DNA of 64,000 nt from Mangrovimonas yunxiaonensis (GTDB lineage: Bacteria > Bacteroidota > Bacteroidia > Flavobacteriales > Flavobacteriaceae). Position 1 is the first letter of the stretch; each line of letters opens with the position of its first letter. This document shows, piece by piece, positions 7,873 to 16,488 of this stretch. The position numbers were made by a program, and so were the translations under genes. The stretch lies in assembly GCF_000733475.1 (NCBI RefSeq), contig NZ_JPFK01000003.1, forward strand, positions 124,001-188,000. Reading direction: 5' to 3'. The notes beneath the pieces were generated by a model. It worked only from the letters and a program-made list of their open reading frames with translations, did not search any database and had not been told where the DNA came from.

Positions 7873-9276
7873 ATGAACATTATAGATAGCATTGTTTTTA
7901 TTGTATACATGATTGTCGTCTTGGCAATCGGGTTTTATTACTACAGAAAAAACAAAAACGCAAGCGATTACTATGTTGGCGGCAACAATATGGGCAGCTG
8001 GCACATTGGGCTGTCTGTGGTTGCCACCGATGTTGGTGGCGGATTTTCCATTGGCCTTGGCGGTTTGGGCTTCGTTATGGGGCTTTCTGGCTCTTGGATG
8101 CTGTTTACCGGACTGGTTGGAGCATGGCTAAGCGCCGTGCTTCTTATTCCAAAAGTTATTAAACAAGGCCACGAGCTCAAGCTGTTAACCTTCCCAGAAC
8201 TTTTAAAGCACAACTACGGCAAACACGTTGCTATGGTTGCCGGCGTAATTTCCTTTATTGGTTACCTTGGGTTTACAGCATCGCAATTACTAGCTGGAGC
8301 AAAACTGGCCGTTGGAACGTTTCCAGAACTTAATTTAAACCACGCCCTCATTATTATGGGCGGTATTGCTTTATTGTACACTGTTTTTGGCGGGATTAAA
8401 GCCGTAATATACACCGATACCTTTCAATGGATTATTTTAATGATTGGATTGATTTTTGTCGGTATTCCTATGGCTTACAGTGCCCTTGGCGGTTTTGAAA
8501 CCATCTCTAAAACCCTACCCAAGGAATTTTTTAGCCTGACCAATATTACCTGGATAGATCTTCTAAACTGGAGCATTACCATCATTCCTATTTGGTTTGT
8601 TGGCATGACCCTATACCAACGTATTTATGCCTGTAGGGACGAAAAAACCGCTAAAAAAGCATGGTATATTGCCGGTATTTTCGAGTATCCGTTTATGGCA
8701 TTTATGGGGGTTGCCTTAGGGCTTTTGGCTCGTGTCGCTGCCGAACAGGGTCTGTTTGCCGCTGAAGGGTTTGTTTCTGCAGCTGGTATGGATCCAGAAA
8801 TTGGTCTGCCCATGTTATTAAAAAACGTGCTCCCTATTGGCTTAATGGGACTAATGCTTTCGGCTTACTTTTCGGCAATTATGTCTACCGCAGACAGTTG
8901 TCTGTTGGCAGCCTCTGGCAACTTTACCACCGATATTTTAGGACTGAAAAGCGACAACCCAAAAACCATCCGGATGTCGCAAATCATAACGTTTGTTATT
9001 GGTTTTGCCGCCATTTTGTTGGCCACTGTTATGACCAGCGTTTTAGACTTAATGCTTAGTTCATATGCCTTTATGGTCTCAGGCTTATTAATCCCTGTAT
9101 TGGGCATGCTTTACGCCAAAAAAAAGAAACCGTTAGCTGCCTTATTGGCCATGTTGCTTGGCGGGTTTTCAACCCTGCTTATCATGTTATTCAAGATTGA
9201 TATTCCTTTCGGGTTCGACCCCATACTAATTGGGGTTACAATATCGTTGTTAACCTATCTTAGTGTTAAAAAATAA
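7873..9276 (+). CDS. Sodium:solute symporter (SSS family)
   Basis: Predicted Na+-coupled importer of an organic solute, 467 residues with about 12-13 hydrophobic helices. The family signature is visible: an N-terminal SDYYVGGNNMGSWHIGLSVV block (about residues 31-50), GGGFSIGLGGLGF in helix 2, YTVFGGIKAVIYTDTFQWII (about 168-187) and SAYFSAIMSTADSCLLAASG (about 333-352), which carries sodium-site serines. The solute is not predictable from family alone. The next gene, an M20 amidohydrolase, starts five bases after its stop, followed by two racemases. This suggests the substrate is an N-acylated or D-configured amino acid or a related amine. Confidence 0.88.
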   Translation: MNIIDSIVFIVYMIVVLAIGFYYYRKNKNASDYYVGGNNMGSWHIGLSVVATDVGGGFSIGLGGLGFVMGLSGSWMLFTGLVGAWLSAVLLIPKVIKQGHELKLLTFPELLKHNYGKHVAMVAGVISFIGYLGFTASQLLAGAKLAVGTFPELNLNHALIIMGGIALLYTVFGGIKAVIYTDTFQWIILMIGLIFVGIPMAYSALGGFETISKTLPKEFFSLTNITWIDLLNWSITIIPIWFVGMTLYQRIYACRDEKTAKKAWYIAGIFEYPFMAFMGVALGLLARVAAEQGLFAAEGFVSAAGMDPEIGLPMLLKNVLPIGLMGLMLSAYFSAIMSTADSCLLAASGNFTTDILGLKSDNPKTIRMSQIITFVIGFAAILLATVMTSVLDLMLSSYAFMVSGLLIPVLGMLYAKKKKPLAALLAMLLGGFSTLLIMLFKIDIPFGFDPILIGVTISLLTYLSVKK

Positions 9277-9281
9277 GCCCT

Positions 9282-10415
9282 ATGAATGTTAGCCCGTTAA
9301 CCACATATCGCAAGCAGCTGCATCAAAACCCGGAACTTTCCGGACAGGAGACGAACACCGCCAAACAAGTCATCGAAACCCTAAAAACGTTTCATCCAAC
9401 CAACATTATTTCTGGTATTGGCGGGCCTAGCTTTGTTGCAATTTTTGATAGTGGCAACCCAGGAAAAACAATTATGTTTCGAGCAGAATTAGATGCGCTT
9501 CCAATTCATGAGGTAAATTCGTTCCAGCACCGTTCAAAGGTTAAAGGTGTTTCACATAAATGTGGGCACGATGGCCATATGGCCATACTCCTTGGGCTTG
9601 CCGAACAACTTTACAGCACCCCCATTGCAACAGGAAAAGTAATGTTGCTGTTTCAATCGGCAGAGGAAACCGGTGAAGGTGCAAAAACCGTTTTAAATAA
9701 CACACTGTTCGAGCCGCTAAAACCCGATTTTATTTTCGCCCTTCACAATGTTCCCGGCTATAAAAAAGGAACCATTATTTGCAAATCTGGCACGTTTACA
9801 CCCGAAGTGGTAAGCCTAGCCATTACATTGCACGGCAAAACAGCTCATGCCGCCGAACCCGAAAAAGGCATTAACCCAGACGAAGCCATACAACAGCTTA
9901 TTTACAACATAAAACGGCTGGCTAACCCCAATGAAGCTTCCGATAGCTTTTCGACCATCGCTACGGTTTTCGCCACATTAGGCACTAAAAATTACGGCAT
10001 TTCGGCAGGCCATGCCGAATTGCATTTTACCCTACGGTGCTGGCAACCAAGGCAACTTAATGCCCTAAAACAAACCATCGCCAAGACCACAGCTAAAATT
10101 TGCGACGAGCAACAATTAAAATATACCTTAGATTGGTTTCAGGAATTTTCGGCAAACCAAAATAACAACACAGCCACCAAGCACATAGAAAACGCTGCAA
10201 ACACTTTAAAATACCAGTACATTTCTAAAGCCCAACCCTTTAAATGGGGTGAGGATTTTGGTCTGTTCACTCAGCATTTTAAGGGCGCTATGTTTGGCCT
10301 TGGCGCAGGAGAAAACACCCCTGCCCTACACAATCCAGATTACGATTTCCCCGATGAAATTATAGCAAATGGGGTTTCTATGTTTTACCAAATCTTATCA
10401 CAAACCAATGCCTAA
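9282..10415 (+). CDS. M20 (M20D-type) amidohydrolase
   Basis: Predicted metal-dependent hydrolase releasing amino acids from N-acyl or similar amide substrates, 377 residues, cytoplasmic (no signal peptide). All metal and catalytic residues are visible. KCGHDGH (about residues 93-99) holds two ligands. SAEETGEGAK (about 127-136) has the general base Glu and a ligand. FALHNVPG carries a His near residue 155. GKTAHAAEPEKG (about 183-194) is the dimer-interface His block, and the final His ligand is in TPALHNPDY near residue 351. It begins five bases after the symporter and overlaps the racemase start by eight bases, so the three are surely cotranscribed. Substrate is unknown; hippurate hydrolase or IAA-amino-acid hydrolase names used for this family should not be taken literally. 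Confidence 0.9.
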   Translation: MNVSPLTTYRKQLHQNPELSGQETNTAKQVIETLKTFHPTNIISGIGGPSFVAIFDSGNPGKTIMFRAELDALPIHEVNSFQHRSKVKGVSHKCGHDGHMAILLGLAEQLYSTPIATGKVMLLFQSAEETGEGAKTVLNNTLFEPLKPDFIFALHNVPGYKKGTIICKSGTFTPEVVSLAITLHGKTAHAAEPEKGINPDEAIQQLIYNIKRLANPNEASDSFSTIATVFATLGTKNYGISAGHAELHFTLRCWQPRQLNALKQTIAKTTAKICDEQQLKYTLDWFQEFSANQNNNTATKHIENAANTLKYQYISKAQPFKWGEDFGLFTQHFKGAMFGLGAGENTPALHNPDYDFPDEIIANGVSMFYQILSQTNA

Positions 10416-11553
10416 CTCGATTATAGAAATTAACTCGAACGCTTTAAAAAACAACATAAGCTACATTAAATCGCTCTTAGACGAGCACGTTACCATGTCC
10501 TGCGTTTTAAAAGGCAATGCCTATGGTCATGGCATATCGGTTATGGTGCCTGCCTTGCAAGCCATTGGCATGAACCATTTTTCGGTGTTTAATTCTTTAG
10601 AAGCACGCCAAGTTTTCGAAAAAGCGCAAAACGACTTCTGCATTATGGTTATGGGCGATATTAGCGAAGAAGATGCCGAATGGCTTGTTGAAAACCATAT
10701 TGAATTTTATGTTTTTAACCTGTATCGCCTTCAATACATGCTAAACATTGCCAAAGCTAAAAACATCCCCTTACAAATTCATCTGGAAATAGAAACCGGC
10801 ATGAACAGAACAGGCTTTAATAAAAGCGATTGGCAAGAGGTGGTGAACATTATAAAAAACAACAGCAAATACATTAACGTTAAAGGAATTTGCACGCATT
10901 ATGCGGGCGCAGAAAGCATTAGCAATTACATGCGTGTAAAATTACAGCGCAACATTTTTAAAAAAGCGCTTAAGTACTTTAAAAACGAAGCCATCATTCC
11001 AGAACGCATACACAGTTCGTGTAGTGCTGCCATTTTAGCTTTTCCAAAGGACAACTTTAATATGGTTCGCATTGGTATTCTGCACTATGGCCTTTGGCCA
11101 AGTAGAGAAACCTTTATCTCCCACATGACCAAGTACAACCTGTCTCAATCGCCTTTGCAGCCTATTTTAACATGGACTTCATACATTATGGACATTAAAC
11201 ATGTTAATAAAGGCGCCTATATTGGGTACGGAAATTCGTATCTTGCGGAAAACAATATGACCATCGCCTCCATTCCTATTGGATATGGATACGGATACAG
11301 TAGAAGCCTAAGCAATCAAGGTCGCGTTATTGTAAACAACAAGCGCTTTAGCGTTATTGGCATTGTTAACATGAACATGCTTTTAATTGATATTACAGCC
11401 GACCAAAACATAACTATAAACGACAAAGTCATTTTAATAGGAAAACAAGGCGATTACGAAATTACCGTTTCGTCATTTGGAAACCTAACAGACCAACTTA
11501 ACTACGAAGTACTCTCAAGGATAGACAAAGACATCCCTAGAGTCTTAAAATAA
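10408..11553 (+). CDS. alr: Alanine racemase-family PLP enzyme
   Basis: Fold type III PLP racemase of 381 residues. The PLP-lysine motif is VLKGNAYGHG (Lys near residue 33). The arginine that holds the pyridine nitrogen lies in MVRIGILHYG, the opposite-face tyrosine in YIGYGNSY, and the C-terminal block is NYEVLSRIDKDIPRV. Two substrate-pocket blocks diverge from ordinary Alr. The usual GYADGY is GYGYGY, and the usual C-M-D motif reads N-M-N. In Bacteroidota the cell-wall alanine racemase is often fused to MurF, so this stand-alone copy may be catabolic or specialised. The ATG at 10408 overlaps the amidohydrolase end by eight bases; an in-frame upstream ATG would add 13 foreign residues. Confidence 0.85.
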   Translation: MPNSIIEINSNALKNNISYIKSLLDEHVTMSCVLKGNAYGHGISVMVPALQAIGMNHFSVFNSLEARQVFEKAQNDFCIMVMGDISEEDAEWLVENHIEFYVFNLYRLQYMLNIAKAKNIPLQIHLEIETGMNRTGFNKSDWQEVVNIIKNNSKYINVKGICTHYAGAESISNYMRVKLQRNIFKKALKYFKNEAIIPERIHSSCSAAILAFPKDNFNMVRIGILHYGLWPSRETFISHMTKYNLSQSPLQPILTWTSYIMDIKHVNKGAYIGYGNSYLAENNMTIASIPIGYGYGYSRSLSNQGRVIVNNKRFSVIGIVNMNMLLIDITADQNITINDKVILIGKQGDYEITVSSFGNLTDQLNYEVLSRIDKDIPRVLK

Positions 11554-11557
11554 CATT

Positions 11558-12631
11558 ATGGCCTATTTTACACTAAACCAAGCATCACTAACCCATAACT
11601 ACAGATTTTTACAAAAGCTTTTCAACAAAAAAGAGATGTCTTGGGCACCCGTTCTCAAACTGCTCTGCGGCAATGAAAAGTACATCGATTTTGTACTCTC
11701 TTTAGGCAAGGAACAAGTTTGCGACGCCCGTATAGCAAACCTTAAAACAATTAAAAAGCTAAAGCCCGAGGTAGAAACCATCTATATTAAACCACCGGCA
11801 AAACGCAGCATAAAAAACATTGTTAAATATGCCGATGTGAGCTTTAACACCGAGTTTACAACCATAAAATGGCTTTCTGAAGAAGCCGGCAAGCAAAACA
11901 AAGTGCACCGCGTAATTATCATGATTGAGCTGGGCGATTTGCGCGAAGGTATTATGGGAGACCACTTAATGGATTTTTACGAGAAAATATTCGAACTGCC
12001 CAACATAAAGGTTGTAGGCATTGGTACCAACCTTAATTGTTTAAGTGGGGTAATGCCCAGCAAGGACAAACTTATACAACTGTGCCTATACGAGCAACTA
12101 ATCGAAGCTAGGTTTAACCAAAAAATTGAGGGGGTAAGCGGCGGCTCTTCTGTTATGGTACCGCTATTGTTAAAAGGTATCGTACCACAAGGCATTAACC
12201 ATTTTAGAGTTGGGGAAACCTTGTTTTTTGGCACCGATTTGTTTGAAAACAACACCATAGAAGGCATGAAGGACGATGTGTTTACCCTGCACTCCGAGAT
12301 TATCGAAATTACCGAAAAACCCAGTGTGCCCTATGGCGAATTGGACAAAAATCCCTCGGGAGAAATGTTTGAAGTAGATGAAAACAAGTTTACCGAAATT
12401 CAAAAAAGAGCTATTTTAGACATTGGCCTACTGGATATTTCTAAAGTCGATTTCCTAAAACCACAGGACCCCTCATTAAACTTTGTTGGTGCCAGCTCTG
12501 ATATGCTGGTCATAGACATCACCAAAGCCAACAGAACCTATAAAATTGGAGACATTATTAGCTTTAGAACCGATTATATGGGAGCCCTTCGTGTTATGAA
12601 TTCAGAATATATTGAAAAACGCCTAATATAA
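11558..12631 (+). CDS. Alanine/ornithine racemase-family PLP enzyme (Orr-like)
   Basis: Second fold type III PLP enzyme, 357 residues, of the alanine/ornithine racemase family (clostridial Orr and YhfX-like relatives). The N-terminal domain shows the Schiff-base lysine in WAPVLKLLCGN (about residues 29-39), then a barrel with IIMIELGDLREGI (about 121-133). The glycine-rich phosphate loop VSGGSSVMVPLL is near 193-204 and FRVGETLFFG near 219-228. A small C-terminal beta domain ends in FRTDYMGALRVMNSEYIEK. It starts four bases after the previous racemase stop and is only distantly related to it, so this is not a recent duplication. Ornithine is one possible substrate; the sequence does not prove it. 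Confidence 0.85.
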   Translation: MAYFTLNQASLTHNYRFLQKLFNKKEMSWAPVLKLLCGNEKYIDFVLSLGKEQVCDARIANLKTIKKLKPEVETIYIKPPAKRSIKNIVKYADVSFNTEFTTIKWLSEEAGKQNKVHRVIIMIELGDLREGIMGDHLMDFYEKIFELPNIKVVGIGTNLNCLSGVMPSKDKLIQLCLYEQLIEARFNQKIEGVSGGSSVMVPLLLKGIVPQGINHFRVGETLFFGTDLFENNTIEGMKDDVFTLHSEIIEITEKPSVPYGELDKNPSGEMFEVDENKFTEIQKRAILDIGLLDISKVDFLKPQDPSLNFVGASSDMLVIDITKANRTYKIGDIISFRTDYMGALRVMNSEYIEKRLI

Positions 12632-12850
12632 ATGTTTTGACACGGGTGCGTCTTCATAAAAATCTTCGAATGTCTTGTTGGTTTTATAGGCATCTTTTAA
12701 CACCCTAAAAACGGTTACAACAACCATTATTTGCCCTAGAACCACAACAAAAAACACCCTGCCAAAGGACAAATCTAAGGCTGCCATAATGGTTACCACA
12801 ACCAATAACAATGTGGTAATAACAACATAAAAAATGGCCGAAAGTTTCAT
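12623..12850 (-). CDS. Small two-helix membrane protein, unknown function
   Basis: Seventy-five residues with two clear membrane segments (about 4-25 and 30-50) and a charged cytoplasmic tail (DAYKTNKTFEDFYEDAP). The initial MKLSAIFYVVIT could act as a signal anchor. Its last codons overlap the end of the converging racemase by nine bases. The composition is consistent with a real gene, and nothing else explains the 270-base space. I do not recognise a named family. Confidence 0.65.
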   Translation of the reverse strand: MKLSAIFYVVITTLLLVVVTIMAALDLSFGRVFFVVVLGQIMVVVTVFRVLKDAYKTNKTFEDFYEDAPVSKHLY

Positions 12851-12900
12851 TTTTCTTCTTAAGTTAAGAAAAATGACGTAAAATTTAGCTTAATCCTATG

Positions 12901-13698
12901 TTAAACATTTACTGAAATAGCAACGACCAAACCTTCGTTCCCCCTAACATTAAACACCGTATTGTCTTCAAAAATTAAATACTGTCCCTTTATGCCCACC
13001 AATTTCCCTGTGTAGTGTTTGGATTTTTCCAGATTAAGACTTTTGGGTTTTTCGGGGTATTGGCTAACGGGAAATTGTAAAAGCGTTTCGGTATTGCTTT
13101 CAATAACATACGCTAACGCCTCATTGGGGATGTAGGGCTTTAAACGGTCGCGCCAAACCACCAAATCCTCGTCCTTTATATCGTTCTTAAGCATGGTACG
13201 CCAATTGGTCTTATCGCTTATATGTTCTTTTAAAGCCACCTCGGTTATTCCAGCCAAATAGCGGTTTGGTACCTCAACAATCTCAATAGCCTCATGGGCT
13301 CCCTGATCTATCCAGCGTGTTGGCACCTGGCTTTTTCGGGTAACCCCCACCTTTACATTGCTCGAATTGGCCAAATACACAATATGTGGTTGTAGCTGCG
13401 CCTTTTTTTCGAACGCTAGGTCGCGATCTTCCTTACCTAAATGTGCTTTACTTAATTCTGGTCGCATAACCCAATCGGCTGCTTGTGGCACATCAAAAAA
13501 GCAACTTTTGCAAAACCCCTGACGGTAAATTGGCTTGTTTAAACCACAGTTTAAGCACTGGTATTCAACAAACGCCAGTGTAATGGTTTTATCCAGCAAT
13601 TGGTTTACGTTTATAAAATCGGTTTCAAACACCAAATAATATTGAATGGGGTCTAAAAATTCGCTAGCCATTTTTGTAAGCACACCTTGGTAGGTCAT
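12901..13698 (-). CDS. DUF2797 protein with a CxxC zinc-like motif
   Basis: Conserved 265-residue protein of unknown function found across Bacteroidota and Actinobacteria. Near residues 48-68 it has two cysteine pairs, CLNCGLNKPIYRQGFCKSCF, which look like a structural zinc site. The central part reads VYLANSSNVKVGVTRKSQVP and WIDQGAHEAIEI, resembling a GIY-YIG-like nuclease core; that resemblance is my inference. No signal peptide or membrane helix is seen. It is divergent from the GH3-family gene with a 41-base AT-rich gap. Confidence 0.85.
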   Translation of the reverse strand: MTYQGVLTKMASEFLDPIQYYLVFETDFINVNQLLDKTITLAFVEYQCLNCGLNKPIYRQGFCKSCFFDVPQAADWVMRPELSKAHLGKEDRDLAFEKKAQLQPHIVYLANSSNVKVGVTRKSQVPTRWIDQGAHEAIEIVEVPNRYLAGITEVALKEHISDKTNWRTMLKNDIKDEDLVVWRDRLKPYIPNEALAYVIESNTETLLQFPVSQYPEKPKSLNLEKSKHYTGKLVGIKGQYLIFEDNTVFNVRGNEGLVVAISVNV

Positions 13699-13739
13699 AA
13701 AAAAAAGTATTATTTTTATTTTTTAAAGATAATGCAAAT

Positions 13740-15254
13740 ATGCCAATTCCTTTAGTAAATTCTATTGCTTCCTGGTTTTTAAAAAAACGGTTTCACCAAA
13801 TTGAATTGTTTTTAAAATACCCTAACGAAGTCCAACAGGAATTGCTATTCCACCTACTTTCAAAAGCCAAAGATACCGAGTTTGGTAGGGCGTACGATTT
13901 TAGTTCGATTAAAGATTACGCCACATTTGCCGAGCGTATTCCTATTTCTTCTTACGAAGATTACCACGATGCTATTGAACGCTCACGACAAGGCGAACAC
14001 AACATTTTCTGGCCTCAGCCCATAAAATGGTTTGCCAAATCCAGCGGCACCACTAATAGTAAAAGTAAGTTTATTCCTGTTAGTGAAGACTCCCTAGAAG
14101 ACTGCCACTATGCTGCGGGTAAGGATCTGCTATGCATGTACCTTAACAACAATGAGGATTCGCAGTTATTTACAGGAAAAAGCTTACGACTTGGCGGCAG
14201 CAAGGAATTGTATAAGGAAAACGGAACGGTATTTGGCGACCTGTCTGCCATATTAATAGACAACATGCCATTTTGGGCCGAATACAGCAGTACACCAAGT
14301 AACAAAGTGTCTTTAATGAGCGAATGGGAATCGAAGATGGCGGCTATTGTAAACGAAACCATTCAGGAAAATGTTACCAGCCTTGCTGGCGTGCCTTCTT
14401 GGATGCTGGTTTTGCTACACAACGTTTTAGAAAAAACCGGAAAAGACAGCCTGTTTGATGTTTGGCCAAACTTGGAGGTTTATTTTCATGGTGGGGTAAG
14501 TTTTGTGCCTTACAAAGCGCAATACAAGCGTATTTTACCAAGAAAGAACTTTAGATATTACGAAATTTACAATGCCTCGGAAGGTTTTTTTGCCATTCAG
14601 GACCAAAATACCTCTAGCGAACTCTTGCTAATGCTAGATTATGGCATTTTTTATGAGTTTATCCCCATGGAGACTTATGGCACAAAAAACGAGCGCATCA
14701 TTCCATTAAGTGGTGTTGAGAAAGATAAAAATTATGCCGTTATTATTACCACAAATGCCGGACTGTGGCGTTATCAAATTGGCGATACCGTAAAATTCAC
14801 CTCAACACACCCCTATCGTATAAAAATTACAGGCCGCACAAAACACCACATTAATGCCTTTGGCGAAGAATTGATTATTGAAAATGCCGAAGAAGCTCTA
14901 AAAAAAGTCTGTAAAAAAACCCAGTCTGAAATTGTAGATTACACCGCTGCTCCTATTTTTATGGAAGGCAAAGAAAAAGGTGCTCACGAGTGGCTGATTG
15001 AGTTTAAAACACCCCCTAACGATATTGATTATTTTAACGAGCTCTTGGACAACGCCTTAAAATCACTAAACTCCGACTACGAAGCCAAGCGCTACAACAA
15101 CATGACCTTAAACAAACCAAAAGTACATCTGGCCAAAGCCAACTTGTTTTACGATTGGCTAAAACAGAACAACAAATTAGGCGGGCAACATAAAGTCCCT
15201 CGTTTATCGAATACCAGAGAGTATATGGATGAACTTTTAAGGATGAACTTTTAA
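13740..15254 (+). CDS. GH3-family acyl-adenylating enzyme
   Basis: Member of the GH3 'auxin-responsive promoter' family, acyl-acid-amido synthetases that in plants adenylate jasmonate or auxin and join them to amino acids. The 504 residues show the adenylation P-loop FAKSSGTTNSKSKFIPV (about 98-114), YEIYNASEGFFAIQD (about 272-286), TTNAGLWRYQIGDTVKFT (about 337-354), and the hinge FGEELIIENAE (about 373-383) before the C-terminal domain. Length is slightly short of the plant enzymes, as usual in Bacteroidota. Substrates in bacteria are unknown. It stands alone, with a 213-base spacer ending in a terminator downstream. Confidence 0.88.
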   Translation: MPIPLVNSIASWFLKKRFHQIELFLKYPNEVQQELLFHLLSKAKDTEFGRAYDFSSIKDYATFAERIPISSYEDYHDAIERSRQGEHNIFWPQPIKWFAKSSGTTNSKSKFIPVSEDSLEDCHYAAGKDLLCMYLNNNEDSQLFTGKSLRLGGSKELYKENGTVFGDLSAILIDNMPFWAEYSSTPSNKVSLMSEWESKMAAIVNETIQENVTSLAGVPSWMLVLLHNVLEKTGKDSLFDVWPNLEVYFHGGVSFVPYKAQYKRILPRKNFRYYEIYNASEGFFAIQDQNTSSELLLMLDYGIFYEFIPMETYGTKNERIIPLSGVEKDKNYAVIITTNAGLWRYQIGDTVKFTSTHPYRIKITGRTKHHINAFGEELIIENAEEALKKVCKKTQSEIVDYTAAPIFMEGKEKGAHEWLIEFKTPPNDIDYFNELLDNALKSLNSDYEAKRYNNMTLNKPKVHLAKANLFYDWLKQNNKLGGQHKVPRLSNTREYMDELLRMNF

Positions 15255-15446
15255 ATGCTTTTTACCGAAAAAAATAACCCCGTTTTTTCTCTTAACGAAA
15301 ATAACGAGGCGTTTATCTAAAAAGCAATAAGGTAATTTTTTTCTTACATTAAAAAGGCTAGTTTTACAATAGCCTTGATAAAATAGCAACGCTTAATAAA
15401 AGCGTATTTATATCATGCATTATTAATTAACGTATCCATAGCATAA

Positions 15447-15480
15447 AAAAAGCCACTTAAAAGTTTTTAAGTGGCTTTTT
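15447..15480. terminator. Bidirectional terminator between GH3 and carH genes
   Basis: A 14-bp perfect stem (15447-15460 with 15467-15480, six-base loop) is flanked by A and T runs on both sides. The stem includes the last codons and stop of the MerR gene. It can end transcripts from both converging genes. Confidence 0.85.
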
Positions 15481-16342
15481 CTTTTAAACATTCTATAAAG
15501 TCTCTAGGGCTCTTTAGATAAACAACCTGCTCTTCATTAATATCATCCTCAATATTCTCTACATTTCCTGAAATGTATAATGGCACATTAGAGCTGGAAC
15601 AAAATGCATTTATTTTTTCAAATGTTACTTTTTGTATTGGAGTTATAACCATGGTTAACATAATATCTGGAACAACATCTTGAATAATTTGACTTATATT
15701 TTCTAACGGCACATTTTGCCCTAAATAATAAACTTTCCACCCTAATTTTCTAGCTAAATAATACGCTAAAAGCAAGCCTATTTCATGGTACTCATCCTCT
15801 ATTAAAAACATCACGACAGAAGGTGCCCCTTTAGATGGATATGGTAGTAAGTCTATCTCAGTAAATATTTTTTTCTTAATTAAATTTGAAACAAAGTGTT
15901 CTTGAAACGGCATAACTTTATCTACACTCCATAAAACTCCTACCCGATTTAAAAACGGGTATACAATCTCCAACACCGTTGTCAACAAGCCTTTATTAAT
16001 GATTTGAGTTTTTAAAACATTATCAAAAGCTTGCTCATTCATATCTAGCATGCTCGATATCAAGGCATTTATCTCCACCTCATGAGTCTCGTTAGAAATC
16101 TGATTGGTTACAGCTTTGTGAATTTCATCCTCAGACATCTTATCAATTTTTGATATTCTATAACCACTCTTGGTGAGCAAACTAATATTTAAAAGTTTTT
16201 TTAGAAGACTGCCCGAATAGTATCTAATGTTTGTGTCTGTTCGCTCCGGTTCAATTAAAGAATAACGCGTCTCCCATTTTCTAAGTGTATGAGCATTAAT
16301 TCCTGTAAGAGTTACCACTTGAGCCATTGTATATTTACTCAT
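15467..16342 (-). CDS. carH: CarH/LitR-type MerR regulator with cobalamin-binding domain
   Basis: Probable light-responsive repressor using adenosylcobalamin as chromophore, 291 residues. A MerR helix-turn-helix (MSKYTMAQVVTLTGINAHTL, RKWETRYSLIEPERTDTNIR) covers about residues 1-72. A four-helix cap (about 90-165) carries the W-x9-E-H signature (Trp138, Glu148, His149), which in CarH covers the upper face of AdoCbl. A Rossmann B12 domain (about 174-288) has EDEYHEIG, with His186 in the lower-ligand E/D-x-H-x-x-G motif, and VYYLGQNVP. All known light-sensing residues are thus present. It is divergent from the FAS1-crt genes, and the shared gap has repeated TGTCTA boxes, one overlapping this gene's start codon, suggesting autoregulation. 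Confidence 0.88.
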   Translation of the reverse strand: MSKYTMAQVVTLTGINAHTLRKWETRYSLIEPERTDTNIRYYSGSLLKKLLNISLLTKSGYRISKIDKMSEDEIHKAVTNQISNETHEVEINALISSMLDMNEQAFDNVLKTQIINKGLLTTVLEIVYPFLNRVGVLWSVDKVMPFQEHFVSNLIKKKIFTEIDLLPYPSKGAPSVVMFLIEDEYHEIGLLLAYYLARKLGWKVYYLGQNVPLENISQIIQDVVPDIMLTMVITPIQKVTFEKINAFCSSSNVPLYISGNVENIEDDINEEQVVYLKSPRDFIECLKEKAT

Positions 16343-16462
16343 GTCTAATTTTTTACACCATAAAATTATACATTTTTTTTAAAGAACGGCTAATAAAAAA
16401 TATTTTGTCTACTTTTTAATGTGATTTTTTAGACATATTGTATTTTTTTATATATTTGTCTA
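16342..16462. promoter_or_regulatory. Cluster of TGTCTA/TAGACA boxes in the carH-FAS1 divergent region
   Basis: The hexamer TGTCTA occurs at 16342-16347, 16406-16411 and 16457-16462, and its complement TAGACA at 16430-16435. Boxes 2 and 3 form an inverted pair 18 bases apart. The fourth box overlaps the TATATTTG -7 element (16451-16458). The TAGACA box lies where the -33 contact would fall. A MerR/CarH-type operator array is a reasonable reading; the motif itself is only inferred from repetition. Confidence 0.55.
16451..16458 (+). promoter_or_regulatory. TAnnTTTG -7 element of the FAS1/crt transcription unit
   Basis: TATATTTG matches the flavobacterial -7 consensus 30 bases before the lipoprotein ATG. 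No TTG stands at normal -33 spacing; that position holds TAGACA instead. This fits a promoter controlled by the divergent MerR protein. Confidence 0.55.
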
Positions 16463-16488
16463 AGTTTAACTTAAAAAAAAGAGACAAA

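Noticed and set aside
15255-15320. A 21-codon open frame (MLFTEKNNPVF...) right after the GH3 gene
   Set aside because: Too short, no ribosome binding or family signal, and it lies in an AT-rich spacer; probably chance.
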